Origin: Candidatus Limnocylindrales bacterium
GTDB taxonomy: Bacteria; Desulfobacterota; Binatia; UBA1149; CAITLU01
Length of the DNA: 64,000 nucleotides
Reading direction: 5' to 3'
Assembly: GCA_035626395.1 (NCBI GenBank)
Contig: DASPNR010000031.1
Location: 186,001 to 250,000 of the forward strand
A model generated the notes under the pieces. It searched no databases, was not told where the DNA came from, and saw only the letters and a list, made by a program, of their open reading frames with translations. The position numbers and the translations under genes were made by a program. Below are positions 42,356 through 50,334 of the stretch, in pieces (position 1 is the first letter of the stretch; each line of letters begins with the position of its first letter).

Positions 42356-43393
42356 GTGGCCGCAATCGAAGAGATCGAGATTCTGTGGATCACGGCCGGC
42401 CTGGGCTGCGATGGCGATACCATTGCGATGACGGGCGCCAGCAATCCGACGATCGAGGACGTCCTGCTCGGCAACATCCCGGGGCTGCCGAGGGTGCGCC
42501 TCTACAACCCGTTCCTCGCCTACGAGAACGGCGGCGAGTTCATGCAGCATTTCCACGATGTCGCCGACGGTGTTTCCACCACGCCGTTCATCCTGGTCGT
42601 GGAAGGATCGATCCCCAACGAGAACAACAAGGCGGCGGGCTACTGGGCGGCGTTCGGCCTGGATCCGAGCAGCGGCGAGCCGATCACCACGTGCACCTGG
42701 ATCGACCGCCTGGCGTCGAAAGCCTGGGCCGTCGTGGCGGCGGGAACCTGCGCGACCTACGGCGGGATCCACGCGATGGACGGCAATCCCACCGGCTGCA
42801 TGGGCCTGGCCGATTATCTCGGCAAGGACTTCCGATCCCAGGGCAGGATTCCCATCGTCAACGTACCGGGCTGCCCCGTGCAGCCGGACAACTTCATGGA
42901 CACGCTGACCTACCTGCTGCGGCAGGCCGCCGGCTCGGCGCCCATGATTCCGCTCGATGAGGCGCTCCGGCCGCGGTGGCTGTTCGGCTTCACGGTGCAC
43001 GAAGGCTGCGACCGCGGCAGCTTCTACGAGCAGGCCGACTTCGCACCCGACTACAACTCTCCGCGATGCCAGGTCAAGATCGGCTGCTGGGGTCCGGTCG
43101 TCCTTTGCAACGTGCCCAAGCGCGGCTGGATGGGCGGCATCGGCGGGTGCCCGAACGTCGGCGGCATCTGCATCGGCTGCACGATGCCCGGGTATCCCGA
43201 CAAGTTCATGCCGCACATGGACGAGCCGCCGGGCGCCTACATGTCGACGGCGGCGATCGCGACGTACGGAACGATGGTGCGCGCGCTGCGCCGCTTCACC
43301 CAAGGCTCGATGGACATCGAGCCGGAGTGGCGCAAACCGGGCGATGCGGCCGCGGCCGGTCGAGGGGAGGGGACGGTCGATGAGCACGAGTGA
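42356..43393 (+). CDS. hhyS: [NiFe]-hydrogenase small subunit, group 1h (former group 5) type
   Basis: 345 residues. It carries the electron-transferring Fe-S clusters. ILWITAGLGCDGDTIAMTGA marks the proximal cluster site, with Asp21 where most hydrogenases have a Cys; VAAGTCATYGGIHA, VNVPGCPVQPDNF, VHEGCDRGSFYEQ, KIGCWGPVVLCNVPKRGW and GGCPNVGGICIGCTMPGYPDKFMP give the other ligands. No Tat signal is present, as in group 1h enzymes. Start GTG has AGAGGAG upstream. The end overlaps the large-subunit gene by 14 bp. Confidence 0.93.
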   Translation: MAAIEEIEILWITAGLGCDGDTIAMTGASNPTIEDVLLGNIPGLPRVRLYNPFLAYENGGEFMQHFHDVADGVSTTPFILVVEGSIPNENNKAAGYWAAFGLDPSSGEPITTCTWIDRLASKAWAVVAAGTCATYGGIHAMDGNPTGCMGLADYLGKDFRSQGRIPIVNVPGCPVQPDNFMDTLTYLLRQAAGSAPMIPLDEALRPRWLFGFTVHEGCDRGSFYEQADFAPDYNSPRCQVKIGCWGPVVLCNVPKRGWMGGIGGCPNVGGICIGCTMPGYPDKFMPHMDEPPGAYMSTAAIATYGTMVRALRRFTQGSMDIEPEWRKPGDAAAAGRGEGTVDEHE

Positions 43394-45164
43394 CGGCCGC
43401 AACCTCGTCGACATGTCGTGGGATCCGATCACGCGGATCGTCGGCAGCCTGGGCATCCATACGAAGATCGATTTCGCGAATCTGGAGGTGGCCGACTGCC
43501 GCGCGACGTCCTCGATCTTCCGCGGCTACAGCGTCTTCATGCGCGGCAAGGACCCGCGCGATGCGCACTTCATCACCAGCCGCATCTGCGGGATCTGCGG
43601 GGACAATCACGCCACGTGCGCGGTCTACGCGCAGAACATGGCATTCGGCGTCAAGACGCCGCCGCTCGGCGAGTGGATCATCAACCTTGCCGAAGCCGCC
43701 GAGTACATGTTCGATCACAACATCTTTCAGGACAACCTGGTCGGCGTCGACTTCTGCGAGCAGATGGTGCGGGAGACGAACCCGTCGGTGCTGGCGAGAG
43801 CCGAGAATACGCCGGCGCCGCACGCAGCCATCCACGGCCACCGCACCATTGCCGACATCATGCGCGCGTTGAACCCGTTTACGGGTTCCTTCTACCGCGA
43901 GGCGCTGGCGGTCAGCCGTCTTGCCCGCGAAATGTACTGTCTGATGGGCGGGCGGCACGCGCATCCATCGACGCTATATCCGGGCGGCGTCGGTACGGTG
44001 CCGAGTCCGCAGCTCTTCACGGAATACCTGACCCGGCTCATGCGTTACGTGGACTTCGTCAAGCGCGTCGTCCCGCTGCACGACGATCTCTTCGACTTCA
44101 TCTACGAGGCCTTGCCCGGCTACGAGAAGGTCGGCGACCGCAGGGTCCTGCTCGGCTGCTGGGGCTCGTTCCAGAATCCGGATGCGTGCGACTTCCGCTA
44201 CGAGACGATGACGGACTGGTCGCGCGAGATGTACGTCAGCCCCGGCATCGTCGTCGACGGCGAGCTCGTGACGACCGACATGGTCGAGATCAATCTCGGC
44301 ATGCGCATCCTGCTCGGCAGCTCCTTCTACGACGATTGGCAGGACGGCGAGACCTTCGTGAAGTCGGATCCGCTCGGCAACCCCGTCGACCAGCGCCATC
44401 CGTGGAATCAGACGACGACGCCGCGCCCGCAGAAGCGCGACTTCGGCGGCAAGTACACGTGGGTGATGGCGCCGCGCTGGCACGACAAGCGCAACGGCAC
44501 GAACCTGGCGATCGACACCGGCGGCGGCCCTCTGGCGCGGATGTGGACGACGGCCCTCTTCAACCGCGTCAACATCGGGTACATCGAAGCCACGGGCAGG
44601 AGCGTCAGGATCCGGCTCCCGAAGTCCGCGAACCATCCGGAAGTCGAGTACGAATGGAGCATTCCGCGCTGGAGCAACACGCTCGAGCGCAACCGTGCGC
44701 GCAGCTATTTCCAGGCGTACGCGGCAGCGTGCGCGCTCTACTTCGTGGATCGCGCTCTGGAAACGTTCAACGCCGGCGACACCAGCGTCTGGTCCGAATT
44801 CCAGGTTCCGGAGGAGGCGATCGCATGCGGCTTCCACGAAGCGGTGCGCGGTGCGCTGTCGCACCATCTCGTGATCCGCAACGGGAAGATCGCCAACTAC
44901 CACCCGTATCCGCCGACCTGCTGGAACGCCAGCCCGCGCGACGTGCATGGAACGCCCGGGCCCTACGAGGATGCCATCGAGGGAAGCCCGATCTTCGAAG
45001 AGAACGGTCAGGAGAACTTCAAGGGCATCGACATCATGCGCACCGTGCGCAGCTTCGATCCCTGCCTTCCGTGCGGCGTGCACATGTATCTCGGTCCGGG
45101 AAAGGAGCTGCTCGTGCGCCATTCGCCGATGTTCGGTGTCCAGCCGCCGAAGGAGACGGAGTGA
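43380..45164 (+). CDS. hhyL: [NiFe]-hydrogenase large subunit, group 1h type
   Basis: 594 residues. The Ni-Fe site is held by the N-terminal RICGICGDNHATC (C-x2-C-x3-H) and the C-terminal DPCLPCGVH (C-x2-C-x2-H). About 26 residues follow the final His (MYLGPGKELLVRHSPMFGV...), so a C-terminal extension must be removed by the protease encoded at 47247. HGHRTIADIMRALNPFTGSFY, LYPGGVGTVPS and RPQKRDFGGKYTW are group 1h-like segments. The GAGGGGAGG site lies inside the small-subunit gene. Confidence 0.95.
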   Translation: MSTSDGRNLVDMSWDPITRIVGSLGIHTKIDFANLEVADCRATSSIFRGYSVFMRGKDPRDAHFITSRICGICGDNHATCAVYAQNMAFGVKTPPLGEWIINLAEAAEYMFDHNIFQDNLVGVDFCEQMVRETNPSVLARAENTPAPHAAIHGHRTIADIMRALNPFTGSFYREALAVSRLAREMYCLMGGRHAHPSTLYPGGVGTVPSPQLFTEYLTRLMRYVDFVKRVVPLHDDLFDFIYEALPGYEKVGDRRVLLGCWGSFQNPDACDFRYETMTDWSREMYVSPGIVVDGELVTTDMVEINLGMRILLGSSFYDDWQDGETFVKSDPLGNPVDQRHPWNQTTTPRPQKRDFGGKYTWVMAPRWHDKRNGTNLAIDTGGGPLARMWTTALFNRVNIGYIEATGRSVRIRLPKSANHPEVEYEWSIPRWSNTLERNRARSYFQAYAAACALYFVDRALETFNAGDTSVWSEFQVPEEAIACGFHEAVRGALSHHLVIRNGKIANYHPYPPTCWNASPRDVHGTPGPYEDAIEGSPIFEENGQENFKGIDIMRTVRSFDPCLPCGVHMYLGPGKELLVRHSPMFGVQPPKETE

Positions 45165-46180
45165 CCATCGCACCCGAGCAGCTGACGGTCGCGATCGCGC
45201 GCGTGGAGTCCATCCGCGACGAGGAGGCGCGCGCCGCCGCGCGCGCCGCCGTTTCGGCCGTGCTCGCGCTGCACGGAGAAGGCCTGCGCCGCCTGTGCCT
45301 TCGGCTGCGCGAGGAGGCCGCCGGCGGCCGGGTGCTCGGCGACGCCGCGCGCGACGAGGTCGTCGCCAGCGTGCTGGCCGTGCACGGCCTTCATCCGCTG
45401 TCGGTGCGGGAGCGGGTGGAGCAGGCCGTCAACGTTCTCAGCGCCGGGCGCGCGTGCGGCAGCATCGAGATCGTCTCGCTCGACGATGCGGCCGCGCGGC
45501 TGCGCGTTCGAGGCGGCCACAGCCTGCGGCAGGCCGTCGCGGACGCGGTCGGACAGGCCGCCCCCGAGCTCGAGCTGGTCGAGGTGGTCGAGGAGGAGCC
45601 GGCGCCGTGCGCGGCCCGGACGCCCGCGGCCTTGCGTCATGACCGCTGCCATCTGTGCAGCCAGCCGCTCGGCGACGAGCACGAGCATCTGATCGACAGC
45701 CGCGACCGCCGGCTCGAGTGCACGTGCACGGCCTGCGCGCTGCTGTTCGACGCGCCCGGCGCCAAGGTGCGCCGCGTGCGTCGCCGGACGCTGGCGCTGG
45801 AGGGCTTCTGCATGAGCGACGCGCAATGGGCAGCGCTCGAGGTCCCGGTGGGACTGGTGTTCTTCACCTATTCGTCCGCGATGGACCAGGTGGTGGCGTC
45901 GTATCCCGGGCCTGCCGGGCCCATCGAATCGCTGGTGCCGAAGAGGGCGTGGAACGACGTCGTACGCAGCAATCCCGTGCTCGCAGGCCTGCAGCCCGAC
46001 TGCGAGGCGCTGCTGGCCCAGCGTCTGCGCCACGAACCGAGCTACCACATCCTGTCGATCGACGAGTGCTACCGGCTGTCGGCGCTGGTGCGGACCCGCT
46101 GGCAGGGCATCACGGGCGGGGACGGGCCGATCCGGGCCGTCGAGGAGTTTTTCGGCCGGGTTGCGGAGGCTGCTGCATGA
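45161..46180 (+). CDS. fusion of a NifU-like domain (cluster Cys lost) and DUF5947, hydrogenase accessory protein
   Basis: 339 residues. Residues 1 to about 146 resemble the NifU-like proteins encoded in actinobacterial-type hydrogenase operons (ALHGEGLRRLCL, SVLAVHGLHPLSVRERVEQAV, SIEIVSLDDAAARLRV), but the usual C-x2-C is replaced by GGHSLRQ, so this part should not bind a cluster that way. Residues about 160-339 match DUF5947: CHLC...ECTCTAC zinc-ribbon-like, GFCMSDAQWAALEVPVGLVFF, YPGPAGPIESLVP and HILSIDECYRL. GTG start overlaps the large-subunit stop. Confidence 0.8.
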   Translation: MTIAPEQLTVAIARVESIRDEEARAAARAAVSAVLALHGEGLRRLCLRLREEAAGGRVLGDAARDEVVASVLAVHGLHPLSVRERVEQAVNVLSAGRACGSIEIVSLDDAAARLRVRGGHSLRQAVADAVGQAAPELELVEVVEEEPAPCAARTPAALRHDRCHLCSQPLGDEHEHLIDSRDRRLECTCTACALLFDAPGAKVRRVRRRTLALEGFCMSDAQWAALEVPVGLVFFTYSSAMDQVVASYPGPAGPIESLVPKRAWNDVVRSNPVLAGLQPDCEALLAQRLRHEPSYHILSIDECYRLSALVRTRWQGITGGDGPIRAVEEFFGRVAEAAA

Positions 46181-47250
46181 GCCACGACACGCGCCAGCTC
46201 GCCGACGCGGTCCTGCACGAGGGCTATCTGCTGTATCCGTATCGCGCCTCGTCGCTCAAGAACATGCGCCGCTTTCCCTTCGGTACGCTCTATCCGGAGC
46301 CGTTCTGCCGCGTGCGCGGCGAGGGCGACGCGTCGTCGGCGCGGGTGCAATGCGTGATCGAGGGAGCACCGGAGGCCGGCGTCACCGTTCAGGCACGGTT
46401 CCTACACCTCCAGACCGGCGACGCGGCGGTGCGAGAGGTCTCGACCGCCCCGGCTGCCTTGTCGGCGCTGGCAAGCTGTGAGGCCGTGACCGCCTTCACG
46501 TTCGGACCGCTCACCGGAGAGGTGGCCGTCGCCGCTGCCGACGGCGGCGGGGGCAGGTGGACGCTGTCCGTGGACCTGCGCAACACCAGCGGGATCGACG
46601 AGGCGCAATCGGTAACGCGCGACGAGGCGCTGTCGCGCGCGCTGTGCTCGGCGCTCCTGCTGCTGCACAGCGCCGACGGCCGATTCGTCTCGGCCATCGA
46701 TCCGCCGCCGGACGCGCGCGCGCTCGTGGAGGCTTGTCGCAGCTCCGGCCTGTGGCCGGTGCTGGTGGGCGCGCCCGGATCGCGCCACACCGTCCTGGCA
46801 GCGCCCATCATTCTCTACGACTATCCCGAGCTGGCTCCGGAAAGCACCGGCGACTTCTTCGATGCCACCGAGATCGACGAATTGCTGACGCTGCGCATCC
46901 TGACGCTGACGGACGAGGAGAAGGCAGCAATGGCTGAGTGCGACCCTCGCGGTCGCGAGCTGCTCGCGCGCACCGAGGCCGCGGGCCTGGCGCGGCTGGG
47001 AGAGCTGCACGGGCGCCTGCGTTCCGGCTCGCCCCTTCGGCCGGGCATGAGCGTGCGGCTGTGCCCGAGGGCAGGCGGCGACGTCTTCGATCTGGCGCTG
47101 GCAGGAAAACGCGCGACGATCCAGGCGCTCGAACGCGATTTCGAGGGGCGCACCTACGTCGCGGTGACGGTGGACGAGGACCCCGGCAAGGACATGGGCG
47201 TGCATGGTCATCGCTTCTTCTTCACGCCGGAGGAGGTCGAGCCGCTATGA
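46177..47250 (+). CDS. uncharacterised hydrogenase-cluster protein
   Basis: 357 residues, no named domain that I recognise. The start LADAVLHEGYLLYPYRASSLKNMRRFPFGTLYP and the middle SALLLLHSADGRFVSAIDPP, ILYDYPELAPESTGDFFDATEIDELLTLRIL are probably the most conserved parts. The C-terminus with SVRLCPRAGGDVFDLALAGKRATI reads like a small beta-barrel. No signal peptide or membrane helix. It overlaps both neighbours by ATGA, so it is made with the hydrogenase; a maturation or assembly role is inferred only from place. Confidence 0.75.
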   Translation: MSHDTRQLADAVLHEGYLLYPYRASSLKNMRRFPFGTLYPEPFCRVRGEGDASSARVQCVIEGAPEAGVTVQARFLHLQTGDAAVREVSTAPAALSALASCEAVTAFTFGPLTGEVAVAAADGGGGRWTLSVDLRNTSGIDEAQSVTRDEALSRALCSALLLLHSADGRFVSAIDPPPDARALVEACRSSGLWPVLVGAPGSRHTVLAAPIILYDYPELAPESTGDFFDATEIDELLTLRILTLTDEEKAAMAECDPRGRELLARTEAAGLARLGELHGRLRSGSPLRPGMSVRLCPRAGGDVFDLALAGKRATIQALERDFEGRTYVAVTVDEDPGKDMGVHGHRFFFTPEEVEPL

Positions 47251-47732
47251 CGCAGGGGGCGACCCTGGTTGCCGGCATCGGCAACATCTTCCTCGGAGAC
47301 GACGGTTTCGGCGTCGAGGTCGTACGGCGGCTGGCCGAGCGTCCGGCCAGGCAGGACGTGCGCGTGGTCGATTTCGGAATCCGCGGTCTCGATCTGGCCT
47401 ACGCGCTGCTCGACTATCCGCGCGTCATCCTCGTCGACGCGACGATGCGCGGAGGAGCGCCGGGCACGCTTTATGTGCTCGAGCCCGATGCGGCCTGCAG
47501 CGACGCCGGCGCGGGCGCCGGGCTGACGGCGCACGGGATCGTCCCGGAACAGGCGCTGGCGCTGGCGCGATCCATCGGCGCTCAGCCTGGGTACGTGCGG
47601 GTGGTCGGATGTGAACCGGCGCAGATTCCCGACGCCGACGACATCGCTGTCGGGCTGAGCGCGCCGGTGGCGGCGGCCGTCGACGAGGCCGTACGATTGA
47701 TCGAGACGATGTTGCAGGCCGGCGATGCATGA
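47247..47732 (+). CDS. hupD: hydrogenase maturation endopeptidase (HybD/HupD family)
   Basis: 161 residues. It cleaves the C-terminal extension of the large subunit after Ni insertion. The start VAGIGNIFLGDDGFGVEVVRRL carries the acidic Ni-sensing residue (Asp19 at the place of Glu16 in E. coli HybD); DFGIRGLDLAYALLDYPRVILVDA and LTAHGIVP give the other expected Asp and His ligands. ATGA overlap with the preceding gene, and an 8-bp overlap with hypA. Confidence 0.93.
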   Translation: MTQGATLVAGIGNIFLGDDGFGVEVVRRLAERPARQDVRVVDFGIRGLDLAYALLDYPRVILVDATMRGGAPGTLYVLEPDAACSDAGAGAGLTAHGIVPEQALALARSIGAQPGYVRVVGCEPAQIPDADDIAVGLSAPVAAAVDEAVRLIETMLQAGDA

Positions 47733-48054
47733 GCTGGGCATCACGCAGGAGATCGTCGCGATTGCGGCCGAAGTGGCCGGAGGCGCGCCCATCCGGCGCA
47801 TCGTCGTCGAGGTCGGTCGTCTCACCGCGGTGCTTCCCGACGCCGTGCGTTTCTGCTTTGAGGCGTGCAGCGAGGGCACGCCGGCGGCCGGGGCCGCGCT
47901 GGACATCATCGAGATTCCGGCACGTGCGCGCTGCCGGGCGTGCGGCTGCGAGTGCGTGCTGGATCAGCCGTTCGGATTCTGCTCGTGCGGCCGGACCGAG
48001 TTCGAATGGCTCAGCGGAGAGGAGCTTCGCGTGAGCCTGGTGGAGGTGCAGTGA
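47725..48054 (+). CDS. hypA: nickel metallochaperone HypA
   Basis: 109 residues. MHELGITQEIV is the N-terminal Ni site with the essential His2. The zinc site is CRACGCECV...FCSCG, where the second pair is C-x-C rather than the canonical C-x2-C; other ligands may be shared. Delivers Ni2+ to the large subunit with HypB. The stop overlaps the hypB start by one base (TGATG). Confidence 0.95.
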   Translation: MHELGITQEIVAIAAEVAGGAPIRRIVVEVGRLTAVLPDAVRFCFEACSEGTPAAGAALDIIEIPARARCRACGCECVLDQPFGFCSCGRTEFEWLSGEELRVSLVEVQ

Positions 48055-48911
48055 TGTGCGCAACCTGCGGCTGCGTCGCCGACGATGCCCCTATCGACGC
48101 TTCGGCGCTCGGCGATCACTCCCACGATCACTCCCACGATCACCGGCACGACCACTCGCACGGTCACCTGCACGACCACCCGCACGACCACCCGCACGAC
48201 CACCCGCACGACCACTCGCACGATCACCCGCACGACCACTCGCACGATGGTCAGACGCTGCGCGAGCTGACGCTGCAGACGGCGATCCTGGCCAAGAACG
48301 ACCGCATCGCCGAGCGCGTCCGCCGTCACTTTCGCCAGCAGAACGTGCTAGCGCTGAATCTGGTAAGCTCTCCGGGCGCGGGCAAGACCACGCTGCTCGA
48401 GCGGATGATCGGCGACCTGCGCAACGAGCGCACCATCCTGGTCGTGGAAGGCGACCAGGCAACCTCCGCCGACGCCGATCGCATCGAAAGAGCGGGCGCA
48501 AGGGCGGTCCAGATCAACACGGGAACCGGTTGCCACCTCGATGCGGCAATGGTGGAGGGCGCGGTGCGTGCGCTCGAGCCGACGCAGGATGCCCTCGTCC
48601 TGATCGAGAACGTGGGGAACCTGGTCTGTCCGGCGCTGTTCGACCTGGGCGAGCATGCCAAGGTCGTCGTGGCCTCGGTGACCGAAGGCGAGGACAAGCC
48701 GCTCAAGTATCCGCACATGTTCCGCGCCAGCAGCCTCGTGCTTCTGAACAAGATCGATCTGCTGCCGCATCTTTCCTTCGACGTCGCACGATTCGTGGCG
48801 AACGCGAAGCTGGTTCATCCCCATCTCGAGGTTCTTGCGGTCTCCGCGCTCACCGGTGCAGGTCTGGAGGCGTGGTATGCATGGCTGAGGTCGCGCGATG
48901 CCGGTGCGTGA
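48054..48911 (+). CDS. hypB: GTPase HypB with 22-His metal-binding region
   Basis: 285 residues. It starts MCATCGCVADD, a C-x2-C-G-C high-affinity Ni site, then 11 tandem tetrapeptides of form D-H-x-H (residues about 21-64) holding 22 His, and then the SIMIBI GTPase: SSPGAGKTTLLERM (P-loop), EGDQATSADADRI, NTGTGCHLDAAMV, IENVGNLVCPALFDLGE and LNKIDLLP. It stores and delivers nickel. The end overlaps the histidine-kinase gene by 14 bp. Confidence 0.96.
   Translation: MCATCGCVADDAPIDASALGDHSHDHSHDHRHDHSHGHLHDHPHDHPHDHPHDHSHDHPHDHSHDGQTLRELTLQTAILAKNDRIAERVRRHFRQQNVLALNLVSSPGAGKTTLLERMIGDLRNERTILVVEGDQATSADADRIERAGARAVQINTGTGCHLDAAMVEGAVRALEPTQDALVLIENVGNLVCPALFDLGEHAKVVVASVTEGEDKPLKYPHMFRASSLVLLNKIDLLPHLSFDVARFVANAKLVHPHLEVLAVSALTGAGLEAWYAWLRSRDAGA
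48114..48245 (+). repeat. tandem 12-bp repeat encoding the His-rich part of HypB
   Basis: Eleven in-frame 12-bp units of the general form GAY-CAC-NNN-CAC, three consecutive ones identical (GACCACCCGCAC). Third-position variation (GAT/GAC, TCC/TCG) shows older units, identity in the middle shows recent duplication by slippage. Confidence 0.9.
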
Positions 48912-50334
48912 CCCCGTGGCGCAGCCGACGCCGGACCTGGCGCTGGCGATGCTGCAGCAGCTGGCGGACGTGTTTCTGCGTGGAGGCGTGAAACTTCCTG
49001 CGGAATCCGCGGCCACCCAGGACACCAGCGACAATCTGCAACCGGCCATGCTCGTCGTCACCGCCGACGGTGCCATCGTCGGCGTCAATCCGGAGGCCGA
49101 GCGGCTGCTCGGCGTCTCATCAGCGGACGCGGTCGGCCGCCCGGCGCAGTCGCTGCTGGGAAAGGTGCCGGCCGCCGGCGAACGGCTCGAGGCGCGCGTG
49201 GCCCGTGCCGGCGGCGGTTACCGGTCGCTGTGGGTCAGCCGGTCCGACATTCCCATGAACGGCGCCATGCACGCCATCCTCGTGCTGCACGAGCAGGATC
49301 TGATGGCGGGGCGGCGTACCGAGCTGCGCTATCGCCACCTCGTCGAGCAGATTCCGGCGGTCGTGTTCACCGCCGGCTTGGATGGCGGGCTGTACGACAT
49401 CTACGTCAGCCCACAGATCGAAACGCTGCTCGGGTACTCGCAGGCGGAATGGGTGGCGAACCCGGTCTTGTGGTACGACCGGCTGCACTACGACGATCGC
49501 AGGAAGCTGGACGCCGAGTTCGCCCGAGGCTGCATCACCGGCGGACCGTTCCGCTCCGACTGCCGTTTCCTCACCCGTGACGACAAAGTGGTCTGGGTGC
49601 ACGGCGAGGCGCGCCTGATCAAGGACGCGCGCGGCGTTCCCGTCCTGCTGCAGGGAGTGGCGTTCGACATCAGCGAGACCAAGCGCGCGGAGGAGATCGC
49701 CCGCGCCTCTCTGCGTGAGAAGGAAACCCTGCTCAAGGAGATCCATCACCGCGTCAAGAACAACCTGCAGGTGACCTCGAGCCTGCTCAAGCTGCAGTCC
49801 GAGCGCGTCCTCGATGAATCGGCCAGGACCGCGCTGCGCGAGGGGCAGGGCCGCATCCGATCGATGGCGCTGGTTCACGAGCTTCTGTACCAGTCCAAGG
49901 ACCTGTCCAGCGTCGACCTCGGCGACTATATCCGCGACCTGACGCGCCAGCTGCTGCGCTCGCACGCCCGCGACTCGGTGAACGTGCGCGTGGAGAACCG
50001 CGTCATCCCCGTTCCGCTTCCCATCGACGTGGCGGTTCCCTGCGGGCTCATCCTGAACGAGCTCGTTTCCAACGCGCTCAAACACGCGTTCCCCGACGAC
50101 CGTCCCGGAACGATCTGGGTCGGCCTCGAACCGGGCGCCGACTTCGACGACCTGGTGGTGCGCGATGACGGCGTCGGCATTCCTCCCGGCGTCGACCTTG
50201 CGTCGGGCGCAACTCTCGGTATACGGCTTATCCGCACGCTGGCGGATCAGATCGACGGGAGGCTGTCGGTGCGCACGAACGGCGGGACCGAGGTCCGGCT
50301 CAGCATTCCACGGCGGCTGCGGGCTCCGGCATGA
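48898..50334 (+). CDS. PAS-domain sensor histidine kinase (HisKA_2 type)
   Basis: 478 residues, no membrane helix, so cytosolic. Two PAS domains (about 45-135, MLVVTADGAIVGVNPEAERLLGVS; and about 145-265, QIPAVVFTAGLDGGLYDIYVSPQIETLLGYS) precede the dimerisation helix ETLLKEIHHRVKNNLQVTSSL with the phospho-acceptor His283/284 and an HATPase (ILNELVSNALKHAF, VRDDGVGIPPG). The gene starts inside the end of hypB and ends in an ATGA with the next kinase. A cytosolic PAS sensor in a hydrogenase operon suggests redox control. Confidence 0.92.
   Translation: MPVRDPVAQPTPDLALAMLQQLADVFLRGGVKLPAESAATQDTSDNLQPAMLVVTADGAIVGVNPEAERLLGVSSADAVGRPAQSLLGKVPAAGERLEARVARAGGGYRSLWVSRSDIPMNGAMHAILVLHEQDLMAGRRTELRYRHLVEQIPAVVFTAGLDGGLYDIYVSPQIETLLGYSQAEWVANPVLWYDRLHYDDRRKLDAEFARGCITGGPFRSDCRFLTRDDKVVWVHGEARLIKDARGVPVLLQGVAFDISETKRAEEIARASLREKETLLKEIHHRVKNNLQVTSSLLKLQSERVLDESARTALREGQGRIRSMALVHELLYQSKDLSSVDLGDYIRDLTRQLLRSHARDSVNVRVENRVIPVPLPIDVAVPCGLILNELVSNALKHAFPDDRPGTIWVGLEPGADFDDLVVRDDGVGIPPGVDLASGATLGIRLIRTLADQIDGRLSVRTNGGTEVRLSIPRRLRAPA

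Noticed and set aside
48114..48245. CRISPR-like short repeat array
   Set aside because: The 12-bp units are contiguous, in frame and encode D-H-x-H; no spacers exist.
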